From positions 1-7,271 of the forward strand of contig MGNZ01000054.1 of assembly GCA_001795235.1 (NCBI GenBank): a stretch of 7,271 nucleotides of DNA, given 5' to 3'. The number at the start of each line of letters is the position of its first letter. The stretch's first letter is position 1. The notes under the pieces are model-generated. The model had not been told where the DNA came from. It ran no database searches and was given only the letters and a program-made list of their open reading frames with translations. The DNA comes from Chloroflexi bacterium RBG_16_64_32 (lineage in GTDB: Bacteria > Chloroflexota > Dehalococcoidia > SM23-28-2 > RBG-16-64-32). Shown here piece by piece: positions 1-6,182 of the stretch. The position numbers and the translations under genes were made by a program.

Positions 1-5
1 GAAAG

Positions 6-641
6 TCAGCGCCGCCCGCTTGTGGACCAGCAGCCCGCAACGACCGGTAGGAGCAGCACGATCCCCCAGGCGTAGCCGCCGAGGACATCGCTGGGCCAGT
101 GGACGCCCAGCCACAGGTTGGCGGGGCCGGAGAGGGTGAGAACGGCCCCGGACACAGCCGCCAGAGCGGCGCGAGCGGGGGCGTTCAGTTGAAGGGTAAG
201 ACCCAGGTAGAGGAGAAAGCCGTAGAGGTAGACAGAGCTCATTACGTGCCCGGAGGGGAAGCTGGGGCTGGAAAACGATGCGCGCAACTCCACGAGGTCC
301 GCGGTGGGTCGCGGCCTGTCCACGATCTCCTTGATGCCGGACTGTAGGAAGGGGAGGATGAGGAGACCCGCCGCGAAGATAAGCGCGTGCCGCCTGTATC
401 CACGAATCCAAAGCATAACTGCCAGTGCGCCTCCGCCCGCCAGGGCGAGTTGCGTGGAGGTAATGGAGCGCACGGCATCGGCAAGGGCCTCGCCGGGGAA
501 GGAAAGCTCCTGTGCCCAGGTGGCGATACCGGTGTCACCGGGAAGCGTGTCGTGAGCGGCGGCGAGGGCCGAGAGGACAAGGGAGAGGCTCAGCAGGGTG
601 AGCCACGGGAGCGCGGCTGCGACCGTTACTCGCGAAGGCAT
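6..641 (-). CDS. PAP2-family membrane phosphatase
   Basis: A 211-aa integral membrane protein of the PAP2 / type 2 phosphatidic acid phosphatase superfamily, which removes phosphate from lipid phosphates or polyprenyl pyrophosphates at the membrane. Hydrophobic segments lie at about residues 8-30, 64-80, 86-103, 133-150, 155-172 and 190-206, giving the usual six-helix layout. The first motif (K-x6-RP) is K104 to P112, the second (PSGH) is 129-132, and the third has H181 and D185 in GVHWPSDVLGG. The Arg that normally begins the third motif (SR-x5-H) is Asn here (N175, in GPANLWLGVH), so one phosphate-binding residue is missing although both catalytic His residues remain. The length is typical. 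The ATG at 641 is the only convincing start; no Shine-Dalgarno is visible, and a TATAAT box sits 8 nt upstream. The substrate (undecaprenyl pyrophosphate or phosphatidate) cannot be told from sequence. Confidence 0.9.
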   Translation of the reverse strand: MPSRVTVAAALPWLTLLSLSLVLSALAAAHDTLPGDTGIATWAQELSFPGEALADAVRSITSTQLALAGGGALAVMLWIRGYRRHALIFAAGLLILPFLQSGIKEIVDRPRPTADLVELRASFSSPSFPSGHVMSSVYLYGFLLYLGLTLQLNAPARAALAAVSGAVLTLSGPANLWLGVHWPSDVLGGYAWGIVLLLPVVAGCWSTSGRR

Positions 642-649
642 CGCAGCCT

Positions 650-680
650 ATTATAGATAGCCGATGCCGTAGCGGGTCCA
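650..680 (-). promoter_or_regulatory. Putative promoter of the PAP2 gene (leaderless)
   Basis: Read on the minus strand, a perfect -10 box TATAAT lies at 655-650 and a partial -35 (TGGACC, 4 of 6) at 680-675, with a rather long 19-bp spacer. The -10 ends only 8 nt before the ATG at 641, so transcription would begin at or within a base or two of the start codon. The absence of a Shine-Dalgarno in this gap fits a leaderless message. The -10 is clear; the -35 is weak. Confidence 0.5.
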
Positions 681-759
681 CGCTGGCATCCACAATCCTG
701 TCGCCTACGTGGATCGTCGACTAGCGGGTGATGCACGAACTGCGCTTGCCTGCACGGTC

Positions 760-1836
760 CTAGGCCAGGAGCACCTGTTCGCCGCCGGCTTCGGCAGAAC
801 GATAGATGGCGTCCACCAGGCGGTGGGCTTCCAGGGCCAGCGGGAAGTCCGGGAAAGGGCTGGCGCCATCCGTCCACGCTCTGAGGATGAAGAAGTCCTC
901 CAGGCTGTAACGGGTGAGCACGTCCTCATACACCCCGCTCTCAAGACCGACCAGTTCCAGGTAGCGCCGGCGCACCTCCTCCTCGGGCAACGTGGACGGC
1001 GGCTCCGCTCCCACCTGCAGGTGGATGGGGCCGAAGATATCGTGGTCGGTGGCGAACAGGCCGTTCTCGAAGAACAGCTCGAGCCGCCGTGCGGACGGAC
1101 GGCCGAGGACGTTGTGCCAGACTGAAACCAGAGTCGCCCGTCCACCTTGGGCGAACTCCAGGTCGGCGATGGCCAGGTCCTCTACCCGCTCATGACCGGC
1201 GAAGTTGCGCACCGCCCCGCGCACGGCACGGACTTCCCCACCCAGCCAGCGGAGAACGTCCACGTCATGGATGGAGTGCTCCAGGAGGGTGCCGGAGCCG
1301 ACCTGGCGGTAATCGTTGCGCCACTCACTCTGGTAGTGACCCTGGACTGGGAAGAACTGGTCGTCCCGCATCACGATGGCCATCAGACGGCCCAGGCGTG
1401 AGTCCTCCGTCAAGGACTTGAGCACGGTGTACACGGGGGAGTGCCGGAGTATCAGACCGACACCGGCGCCCACGCGGGCGGCGGACACCGCGGCGACCAT
1501 CTGCTCCACATCCGTGAGGTTGGTGGCCAGAGGCTTTTCGCAGAAGATGTGCTTGCCCCTCTCCGCCGCCCGCAGGACTAGCTCCTTGTGGCCGGCTGTG
1601 GGCACGCAGATGTAGACGGCATCGATATCCGGCGAGTCAATCACCTTGGTGGCGTTCGTGGTGACGGTCGGGACCTCCGCGATGTCAGCAAATGAGCGGG
1701 CTCGCTCTTCGCTCGTGTCGCAGACCGCAGCGTACTCAGCATCGACGAGACCGCGGCGAATAAGCCCGCGGAGGGCGCGGGAGTGAAAGCGACCGATGAA
1801 GCCGCAGCCGATGAGACCGATGCGGAGCGGCGGCAT
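760..1836 (-). CDS. Gfo/Idh/MocA family NAD(P)-dependent oxidoreductase
   Basis: A 358-aa cytoplasmic dehydrogenase of the Gfo/Idh/MocA family, which typically oxidises or reduces sugars, inositols or related polyols with NAD(P). The N-terminal Rossmann fold shows GLIGCGFIGRFH (7-18), with D40 after the second strand favouring NAD. The family EKP motif is E100-K101-P102, whose Lys is a catalytic residue. The C-terminal alpha/beta domain has EHSIHDVDVLRWLGG (186-200) with the catalytic His at H190; the position four before it, Asp in inositol dehydrogenase, is Glu (E186). Length is normal for the family. The ATG at 1836 is preceded by AGAGG four bases upstream, a close but usable ribosome site. 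It begins 39 nt after the TetR gene on the same strand, so the two are probably co-transcribed. The family covers many substrates and the exact one is not determinable. Confidence 0.93.
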   Translation of the reverse strand: MPPLRIGLIGCGFIGRFHSRALRGLIRRGLVDAEYAAVCDTSEERARSFADIAEVPTVTTNATKVIDSPDIDAVYICVPTAGHKELVLRAAERGKHIFCEKPLATNLTDVEQMVAAVSAARVGAGVGLILRHSPVYTVLKSLTEDSRLGRLMAIVMRDDQFFPVQGHYQSEWRNDYRQVGSGTLLEHSIHDVDVLRWLGGEVRAVRGAVRNFAGHERVEDLAIADLEFAQGGRATLVSVWHNVLGRPSARRLELFFENGLFATDHDIFGPIHLQVGAEPPSTLPEEEVRRRYLELVGLESGVYEDVLTRYSLEDFFILRAWTDGASPFPDFPLALEAHRLVDAIYRSAEAGGEQVLLA

Positions 1837-1875
1837 GCGACCTCTAGTTCCTTGCGAGACAGGTCAAGACGGGAG

Positions 1876-2538
1876 TTAAGGGGTTCCCGGCGGATTCGGT
1901 AGAAGGCGTTTGAGCGTCTCGCTGGCGAACTCGGTTAGCGCCTCTCGACGCTCGCCCGGCGTCGCCTTGGGCGAGACATGGCGCCCCAGGAGCGTGTCCT
2001 GGAACGCCATGAGGATGAGGTAGATCACCTGGCGGGCCATAGTCTCCGGGGCGTTGCGGGAAAGCTCACCCTTTTCCGCGTAGCGCTGAAGGGCGGCGGT
2101 GAGGGCGTTCTCCCAGAGATCGACGAGGTGGTGGTACTGCTCCAGGGCGGAGTCATCGCCGCCGAGCCCCTCCATCATGATCAGGCGAAGGAAGTCGCGG
2201 TTCTCGTCCATGATGTTTATGGCGCCCCTGGCCATCCAGAGGAGGGTCTCTTGCAGGGGTAGATCCGCAGATACTCGCTGCAGTTGCTGGAGCCCGGCGA
2301 CGATGCCGCGCTCCTCAACGAGCGCCTCGAGCAGATCGCGCTTGGACTCGAAGTGGTAGAAGATTCCGGCGTCGGTGATGCCGGCCTCGCGGGCTATGTC
2401 GCGGACAGTGGTGCGGGCGAAACCGCGTTCTGAGAAGAGGTGCAGTGATGCGTCCAGTATGCGCTTACGTGTGTGGGGGCCGCGCCGGGTTCGTCTGGCG
2501 GCTATCCCCTTTGTAGAAAGCGCGGCTCCTGAGTCCAT
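1876..2538 (-). CDS. TetR/AcrR-family transcriptional regulator
   Basis: A 220-aa one-component repressor. The N-terminal DNA-binding domain spans about residues 24-70: RKRILDASLHLFSERGF (helix 1), TTVRDIAREAGI (helix 2), and the recognition helix with the hallmark ITDAGIFYHFESKRDLL. The rest, about 75-215, is a helical ligand-binding and dimerisation domain without recognisable specificity; TetR ligand domains diverge widely. A basic stretch precedes the domain (ARRTRRGPHTRKR). The start at 2538 is the only in-frame ATG near the domain; an in-frame stop lies about 39 nt upstream and the Shine-Dalgarno is poor. The gene leads an apparent operon with the Gfo/Idh/MocA gene and is divergent from the diiron-protein gene. 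The shared 229-bp spacer carries a perfect palindrome that is a good candidate operator. Repression of both sides, and the nature of the inducer, are inferences. Confidence 0.93.
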   Translation of the reverse strand: MDSGAALSTKGIAARRTRRGPHTRKRILDASLHLFSERGFARTTVRDIAREAGITDAGIFYHFESKRDLLEALVEERGIVAGLQQLQRVSADLPLQETLLWMARGAINIMDENRDFLRLIMMEGLGGDDSALEQYHHLVDLWENALTAALQRYAEKGELSRNAPETMARQVIYLILMAFQDTLLGRHVSPKATPGERREALTEFASETLKRLLPNPPGTP

Positions 2539-2572
2539 ACGGGTTGTGATGCTCCCACTGGAGGTAGCTGCA

Positions 2573-2601
2573 ACTTAGCACTGTCGCTCGGGCGGGGTCA
2601 A
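2573..2601 (-). promoter_or_regulatory. Possible weak promoter of the tetR operon
   Basis: On the minus strand, TTGACC (2601-2596, 5 of 6 to the -35 consensus) is followed after 17 bp by CTAAGT (2578-2573), a poor -10. The plus-strand string TTAGCACT at 2575-2582 overlaps this -10 and matches the first eight bases of the palindrome at 2721-2734, so a regulator bound there could block the promoter. The -10 match is weak and the call is tentative. Confidence 0.3.
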
Positions 2602-2614
2602 TAGCCGCACTGCG

Positions 2615-2642
2615 AACGGTTGTGCCGTCAAGGACGACCGTT
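2615..2642. repeat. Inverted repeat / stem-loop in the divergent control region
   Basis: Outer arms AACGGT (2615-2620) and ACCGTT (2637-2642) enclose inner arms CGTC (2626-2629) and GACG (2633-2636) around a 3-nt AAG loop, leaving a 5-nt bulge (TGTGC) on one side. As RNA from either strand this would fold as a bulged hairpin. It lies upstream of both predicted promoters' -35 boxes, so it is more likely a DNA-level site (second operator) or incidental than a leader structure. No T-run follows it, so it is not an evident terminator. Confidence 0.4.
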
Positions 2643-2681
2643 AGTGGAGGCAAACGACGTGGTGCTAGGCCGAAGCGTGGG

Positions 2682-2711
2682 TTGACAACGGCAGCATGGC
2701 CGTGGTACAAA
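2682..2711 (+). promoter_or_regulatory. Predicted promoter of the diiron-protein gene
   Basis: A perfect -35 hexamer TTGACA lies at 2682-2687, followed after 18 bp by TACAAA (2706-2711, 4 of 6 to TATAAT). Transcription would begin near 2717-2719, giving a leader of about 50 nt that contains the palindrome and a strong Shine-Dalgarno. This is the best sigma-70-type promoter in the window. Confidence 0.55.
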
Positions 2712-2720
2712 CTGGATAGT

Positions 2721-2734
2721 TTAGCACTTGCTAA
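2721..2734. promoter_or_regulatory. Palindromic operator candidate TTAGCA-CT-TGCTAA
   Basis: Two perfect 6-bp arms (TTAGCA and TGCTAA) flank a 2-bp centre. Size and symmetry suit a dimeric TetR-family repressor, and the site sits just downstream of the predicted -10, where bound protein would block transcription. The first eight bases recur at 2575-2582 over the possible tetR -10, and CTAGCA (minus strand, 2668-2663) is a further partial half-site. The assignment to the adjacent TetR protein is inferred from position. Confidence 0.55.
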
Positions 2735-2755
2735 TTTACGGGCCACCATCCCCTT

Positions 2756-2760
2756 GGAGG
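2756..2760 (+). promoter_or_regulatory. Shine-Dalgarno of the diiron-protein gene
   Basis: GGAGG ends 7 nt before the ATG at 2768. This ideal spacing fixes the start and suggests efficient translation. Confidence 0.85.
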
Positions 2761-2767
2761 TAGTCGC

Positions 2768-3856
2768 ATGGCTATCGATGTTGACACCCTGCAAAAGCTC
2801 CGCAGCGACATGGAGGTGCCGCAGCTTGACCTGAGCTGGCTCAACCTCGAAGAGGAGAGCCACTGGGGCATGCGGGCGAAGCCCGGTAAACGCGGCCTGA
2901 CCCTGGACGAGATCGAGATCGGGCCCTACGGTGAGGTGCCGGAGCACACCGATAACCGGAGCCTCAAGCCGCGCGGCGCCATCGCGCGGCCCGACGCCCC
3001 CCGCATGCCCGCAAGCTACTCGAATCGCTCGGACGTCTACTCCGACAACCTTCGCCTCCTCTACGAGGAGGGCGTGCAGCGACAGTGGTCCTCTGCCACG
3101 GACATCCCCTGGGAGACGCTTGAGCCGCTCCCGGATGACATCGAGCGGGCGATGTGCCAGCTCTGCACCATGCTCACGGAGGTGGAGTTCATCGCCGGCG
3201 ACACCCCGGGCCAGTGGCTGCCCCAGATCAACAGCGAGCACCACGAGGTCAAGCTCTTCCTCCTCACCCAGATCATGGACGAGGCGCGTCACCTGGACGT
3301 GTTCCGCAAGCGGGCGCTGGCTAACGGCGGCGGCCTTATGTCCGCCACCCCGGGCGACATCCTCCGCGTGATTATCGAGGCCAAGGACTTCACGGAGATG
3401 TCCGCCATGATGCATGTCTTCGCTGAGGGGTTCGTGCAGTCCATGTTCCGCATGGGGGAGTACATCGGCCAAAACGAGGCCGAGAAGCGCATCTTTCGCC
3501 TGTGCGGGCAGGACGAGTCGAGGCACCTAGCGTTCGGCGTGATGCACCTGAAGCACGTCATGGAAACTGAGCCGTCGCGCCGCGAGGAGATCCACCACTA
3601 CCTGGACAAGTGCGAAGAGGCGCTCACCGCGGGCTCCAGCGTGGACACCGAGGCCGGCAGCTACATGATCGAGTCGCTGGCCATCCTCATGGGCGGCGGC
3701 GTCAAGAATATCGACAAAGGTATGGAGAGGGCGATGGCCGTCCAGCGTAAGCGGGTCAACGAGTACGTGCATCGCCTCGCGGTTGCCGGCCTGGGGGATC
3801 GCAGGGACCGGATATACCCGATGCTGCGGCCCATGCTGGACCCGGCGCCGAACTAG
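2768..3856 (+). CDS. Ferritin-like / R2-like diiron-carboxylate protein
   Basis: A 362-aa soluble four-helix-bundle protein of the ferritin / ribonucleotide-reductase-R2 superfamily, probably an O2-activating oxidase or oxygenase. Two ExxH metal-binding motifs stand out: E172-A-R-H175 (in MDEARHLDVF) and E250-S-R-H253 (in QDESRHLAFG). Likely remaining carboxylate ligands are E140 (or E138) in LTEVEFIAGD and E220 in MHVFAEGFVQ, in the helix order expected for the fold. The residue four after H175, the radical Tyr in classical R2 proteins, is Phe (F179), so it is not an ordinary class Ia R2. The H175-to-E220 gap of 45 is shorter than in R2 or bacterial multicomponent monooxygenases and nearer to that of acyl-ACP desaturase. 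An N-terminal extension of about 100 residues has no motif I know. No reductase, coupling protein or NrdA neighbour is present. The substrate is unknown; a manganese/iron oxidase or AurF-like N-oxygenase are alternatives. Its 3' end is duplicated at 6183-6213. Confidence 0.85.
   Translation: MAIDVDTLQKLRSDMEVPQLDLSWLNLEEESHWGMRAKPGKRGLTLDEIEIGPYGEVPEHTDNRSLKPRGAIARPDAPRMPASYSNRSDVYSDNLRLLYEEGVQRQWSSATDIPWETLEPLPDDIERAMCQLCTMLTEVEFIAGDTPGQWLPQINSEHHEVKLFLLTQIMDEARHLDVFRKRALANGGGLMSATPGDILRVIIEAKDFTEMSAMMHVFAEGFVQSMFRMGEYIGQNEAEKRIFRLCGQDESRHLAFGVMHLKHVMETEPSRREEIHHYLDKCEEALTAGSSVDTEAGSYMIESLAILMGGGVKNIDKGMERAMAVQRKRVNEYVHRLAVAGLGDRRDRIYPMLRPMLDPAPN
3826..3856 (+). repeat. 31-bp direct repeat, copy 1 (3' end of the diiron gene)
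   Basis: These 31 bases encode the last residues of the diiron protein (RPMLDPAPN) plus the TAG stop. An identical 31-bp copy lies at 6183-6213, about 2.36 kb away in the same orientation. Similarity continues just past the stop (CGTC) after a single-base gap. Confidence 0.95.
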
Positions 3857-3889
3857 GCGTCACCTCATAGCAAGACAAGGACCCGGAAG

Positions 3890-3915
3890 CGCTCCCAGAC
3901 GCGCGTTCGGGAGCG
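3890..3915. terminator. Hairpin between convergent genes
   Basis: CGCTCCC (3890-3896) pairs perfectly with GGGAGCG (3909-3915) across a 12-nt loop; GAC and GTT inside the loop can add three more pairs. It lies in the 72-bp gap between the stops of the diiron gene and the Lon-like gene, where a bidirectional terminator would be expected. Neither side has a proper T-run, so this is only terminator-like. Confidence 0.4.
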
Positions 3916-3928
3916 AGAGCCCCGCGGA

Positions 3929-5965
3929 TTATCGTTCCGGCGGCCAATCGTCCCCTGGCCCGGTGGCGAGAGCGCTGACTGCGCCCCATTCCCAGAGGGG
4001 CGAGGTGCCAGCCTGGCTGATGGCGCTATCGAAGGTGCCGTTGAAGTAGGCGAGAGCCTCGGCGAAAATGGCGGCCTGCCAGTTGTAGAAGAGGGCGGTG
4101 ATCTTATCCTCGGGCGTGCCCTCACGGTAGGAGCGGGCATTCTCGTGGTAATAGATGGCTGTGACGGGCTCTTCCTCTCCGACCAGGGTGATGAGCTCAT
4201 AGGCCCGATCCTCGGCCAGATTCAGGATGTCGGAAAGGGAGCGCTCGCGGCCGAAGCCAACGACGGTGAACGACTCGTCAAGTTCAGCTTGCAGGGAATA
4301 GTACTTGGCTACGACAAGGGAGGATGCGCTCCAGGCTGATAGGCTGCTTCCCAGAATGGCGATGGAGGCCTGCGGCTCTTCCACGATGGTGTTGGCGAAG
4401 TAGTTGGTGCTGCTAGCGGCACCCAGAGCCGCTCCATAGTACGCGTCGGTGCTCATGAGGTAGTTCTTCATATCGTTGGGGTTGAGGCCGTAGGCTTCGG
4501 CCTCCGGTTCGATGATAGTGGCATCGATGACGGCGAGGTTGGCGTCAGAAGCGCGACGCACGGTCTCGGCGATGGCAGTGACCACTTCCGGGTGCGGCGG
4601 CGGGGACTGGCCGAAGCCTAACCCGTAGACGAGGTTGTTTTCGGCGGCATCCAGGAGAAAGCTGGCCTGATTGTAGCTGATGGCTATGCTGAAAATCAGA
4701 TCCAGCGTTTCCTCCTCCGTCCGCTCCGTCTCCATCAGGAACTGTATGAGCATGTTGGCTTCGTCGATGAAGCCTAGGGCTATGGCGGCGTTGGAGTAGG
4801 CGTCGGTGAGGGCCAACACGTCCGTGGCGGTGCGGGGAGATTCGGCTTCCAGCCGTTGGAGAGTGGCGTCGAGGCGGGTCTCGGCGGAAGCCATGGCCTG
4901 GACTTCCGCCACGAGGGCGTCGGGGCCGCCTATGTAGTAGGCGTCGGCAAGGGTGACGGCCTGAAGAACGCTTTCGGCGATGGCGCCGGCGGAAAAGGCG
5001 CGCTCATAGGCTACGGCGGAGAGGCCTTCGCCCAGGGCGCTGTCGGCGTCGAACGCCATGTCCTCGGCGATGGACATGTCCTCCTCGAAGCCGAAGGTGT
5101 CCGGGAGGGCAAGGAACCGGTTCAGGGCGGCCTCGTACCGGCCCATCCATTCCGTGGCTGACGCCTTGAGCTTGTTGAATGCGTTCGGGGGCAACTCAGC
5201 GGAGCCGGTGCCAGTGGGCCGGGGCAGGGGATTCCCGGTGAGGGTTTCGTATGCCTCGTAGATGGTGCTGACGGGCTGCACCTCAACGCCGAGGGGAGTG
5301 CCCCATTCGACGACGTCGACGGGCTGGCCGGTGCGAAGATCGGTGTCGAAGCGCTGGGTGGCGGGAACGAGGACGAGGGTCTTGCCAGCATCGGCGGCGC
5401 CTTCGATCTTCTGCGGTATACCGCCAACGGAGCCGATGGTGCCATCCGGATTGATGGTACCGGTCATGGCCGCGTCCGCGCGGACATCATCTCCCATAAT
5501 GGCGGCGAGGACGCCGACGGTGGTGACGCCGCCGGCGCTTGGCCCATCGATGATTCCGGCGCCGGGCTCGAAAGTGAACTCGTACTGCCTCGGATCTATC
5601 CCCAGGAAGAGAGAGGAAAGGGCCACGGCGGTCCAGCCAGCGGACGTCCACATGTCCCCTATCCCCCCAACCTCTGACTCGGCGAAGCTGACCTTCAGCT
5701 CTCCTGTGTCCGATGGGCCAACCGTGACACGCTCTGTGATGGCCTCGCCGAAGACATCAGTGGATGTCTCCGTGACGGCGAGGGCCGTGACCTCTACGGT
5801 GAAGGAGGAAGCCTCCGCCTCTTTTGTCGGCTCGGCGGTGGCCACCGGCGAGGGAGTAGCCTCCTCTCGCGTTTGCTTCCCATCACCACCTCCACAGGCG
5901 GCTAGAAGCAGGGCTATTGCAGCGAGCGCTATCGAGAAGAAGGCTGCGCCGGTTGGTTTCCTCAT
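3929..5965 (-). CDS. Lipoprotein with a Lon-type (S16) protease domain and no ATPase
   Basis: A 678-aa predicted lipoprotein. Residues 1-24 form a lipoprotein signal (MRK, hydrophobic stretch, LLLAAC lipobox with C24), then a Thr/Glu/Pro-rich linker to about 53. Residues about 54-245 match the Lon proteolytic domain: catalytic Ser S143 in IIDGPSAGG, then AAMTGTINPDG and K186 in VGGIPQKIEGA. The Ser-to-Lys spacing of 43 equals that of E. coli Lon (S679/K722). There is no Walker A or AAA+ module and no PDZ domain. Residues about 260-678 are Ala/Glu-rich and look helical, with no domain I recognise; they may form a substrate- or partner-binding scaffold outside the membrane. The reading frame can extend to a TTG at 5998, but ATG 5965 is chosen because AAGGAG lies 7 nt before it and the signal peptide begins right there. 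The gene converges on the diiron gene and seems monocistronic. Its natural substrate is unknown. Confidence 0.88.
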   Translation of the reverse strand: MRKPTGAAFFSIALAAIALLLAACGGGDGKQTREEATPSPVATAEPTKEAEASSFTVEVTALAVTETSTDVFGEAITERVTVGPSDTGELKVSFAESEVGGIGDMWTSAGWTAVALSSLFLGIDPRQYEFTFEPGAGIIDGPSAGGVTTVGVLAAIMGDDVRADAAMTGTINPDGTIGSVGGIPQKIEGAADAGKTLVLVPATQRFDTDLRTGQPVDVVEWGTPLGVEVQPVSTIYEAYETLTGNPLPRPTGTGSAELPPNAFNKLKASATEWMGRYEAALNRFLALPDTFGFEEDMSIAEDMAFDADSALGEGLSAVAYERAFSAGAIAESVLQAVTLADAYYIGGPDALVAEVQAMASAETRLDATLQRLEAESPRTATDVLALTDAYSNAAIALGFIDEANMLIQFLMETERTEEETLDLIFSIAISYNQASFLLDAAENNLVYGLGFGQSPPPHPEVVTAIAETVRRASDANLAVIDATIIEPEAEAYGLNPNDMKNYLMSTDAYYGAALGAASSTNYFANTIVEEPQASIAILGSSLSAWSASSLVVAKYYSLQAELDESFTVVGFGRERSLSDILNLAEDRAYELITLVGEEEPVTAIYYHENARSYREGTPEDKITALFYNWQAAIFAEALAYFNGTFDSAISQAGTSPLWEWGAVSALATGPGDDWPPER

Positions 5966-5972
5966 CACGATG

Positions 5973-5978
5973 CTCCTT
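5973..5978 (-). promoter_or_regulatory. Shine-Dalgarno deciding the start of the Lon-like gene
   Basis: AAGGAG on the minus strand ends 7 nt before ATG 5965. It supports this start over the in-frame TTG 33 nt further upstream and over the GTG immediately before the ATG. Confidence 0.8.
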
Positions 5979-6087
5979 ACGGGGGATTCTCGAGCCAAAT
6001 GTCCACAGATTTAGATGTCGATTAGGGCCAGATGTTACAAGCTGATGCAGGCGCTGACCGCGTGGAGCGTGAAAGCACGGATGAACT

Positions 6088-6180
6088 GGGCGCGGCAGCC
6101 AGGTACTGGGCGGCCCGGGAGAACGGCCCCACGCGGCTCTCCGGGTAGTGGGCGACGGTAATGATGGCGTGGGTTGGTGA
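6088..6180 (-). pseudogene. Possible remnant of an unidentified gene (minus)
   Basis: On the minus strand this stretch reads as about 31 residues with mostly G/C third bases, including HAIITVAHYPESRVG and PFSRAAQYLAAAP. The frame stays open over 6022-6243, but upstream it runs through the 31-bp repeat read antisense and downstream it loses coding character. No ribosome site or plausible start is present. I do not recognise the family. A chance open frame in GC-rich DNA is the main alternative. Confidence 0.22.
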
Positions 6181-6182
6181 CC

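Noticed and set aside
688..714. ATCCAC / GTGGAT inverted repeat between the Gfo and PAP2 genes as a terminator
   Set aside because: The 6-bp stem with a 15-nt loop is weak, no T-run follows, and it lies near the PAP2 promoter; it could be chance.
2721..2734. A CIRCE heat-shock element, because TTAGCACT resembles a CIRCE arm
   Set aside because: CIRCE arms (TTAGCACTC and GAGTGCTAA) are separated by 9 bp; here the symmetric arms are only 2 bp apart and no chaperone gene follows.
2539..2767. A tRNA or small RNA gene in the divergent spacer
   Set aside because: No cloverleaf arms or TTC-loop pattern could be built, and promoter and operator signals explain the region better.
2465..3526. A 353-codon open frame on the minus strand opposite the diiron gene
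   Set aside because: It is antisense to a gene with clear ferritin-like motifs, has the His/Leu/Val-rich make-up typical of a GC-rich shadow frame, and runs into the TetR gene with no ribosome site.
2768..3856. Calling the diiron gene nrdB/nrdF (ribonucleotide reductase small subunit)
   Set aside because: The radical Tyr position is Phe, ligand spacing is shorter than in R2, and no NrdA/NrdE partner is present in the window.
5262..6014. A 250-codon plus-strand open frame opposite the Lon-like gene
   Set aside because: It mirrors the protease domain and signal peptide on the other strand; its Ser/Thr/Pro-rich translation has no recognisable domain.
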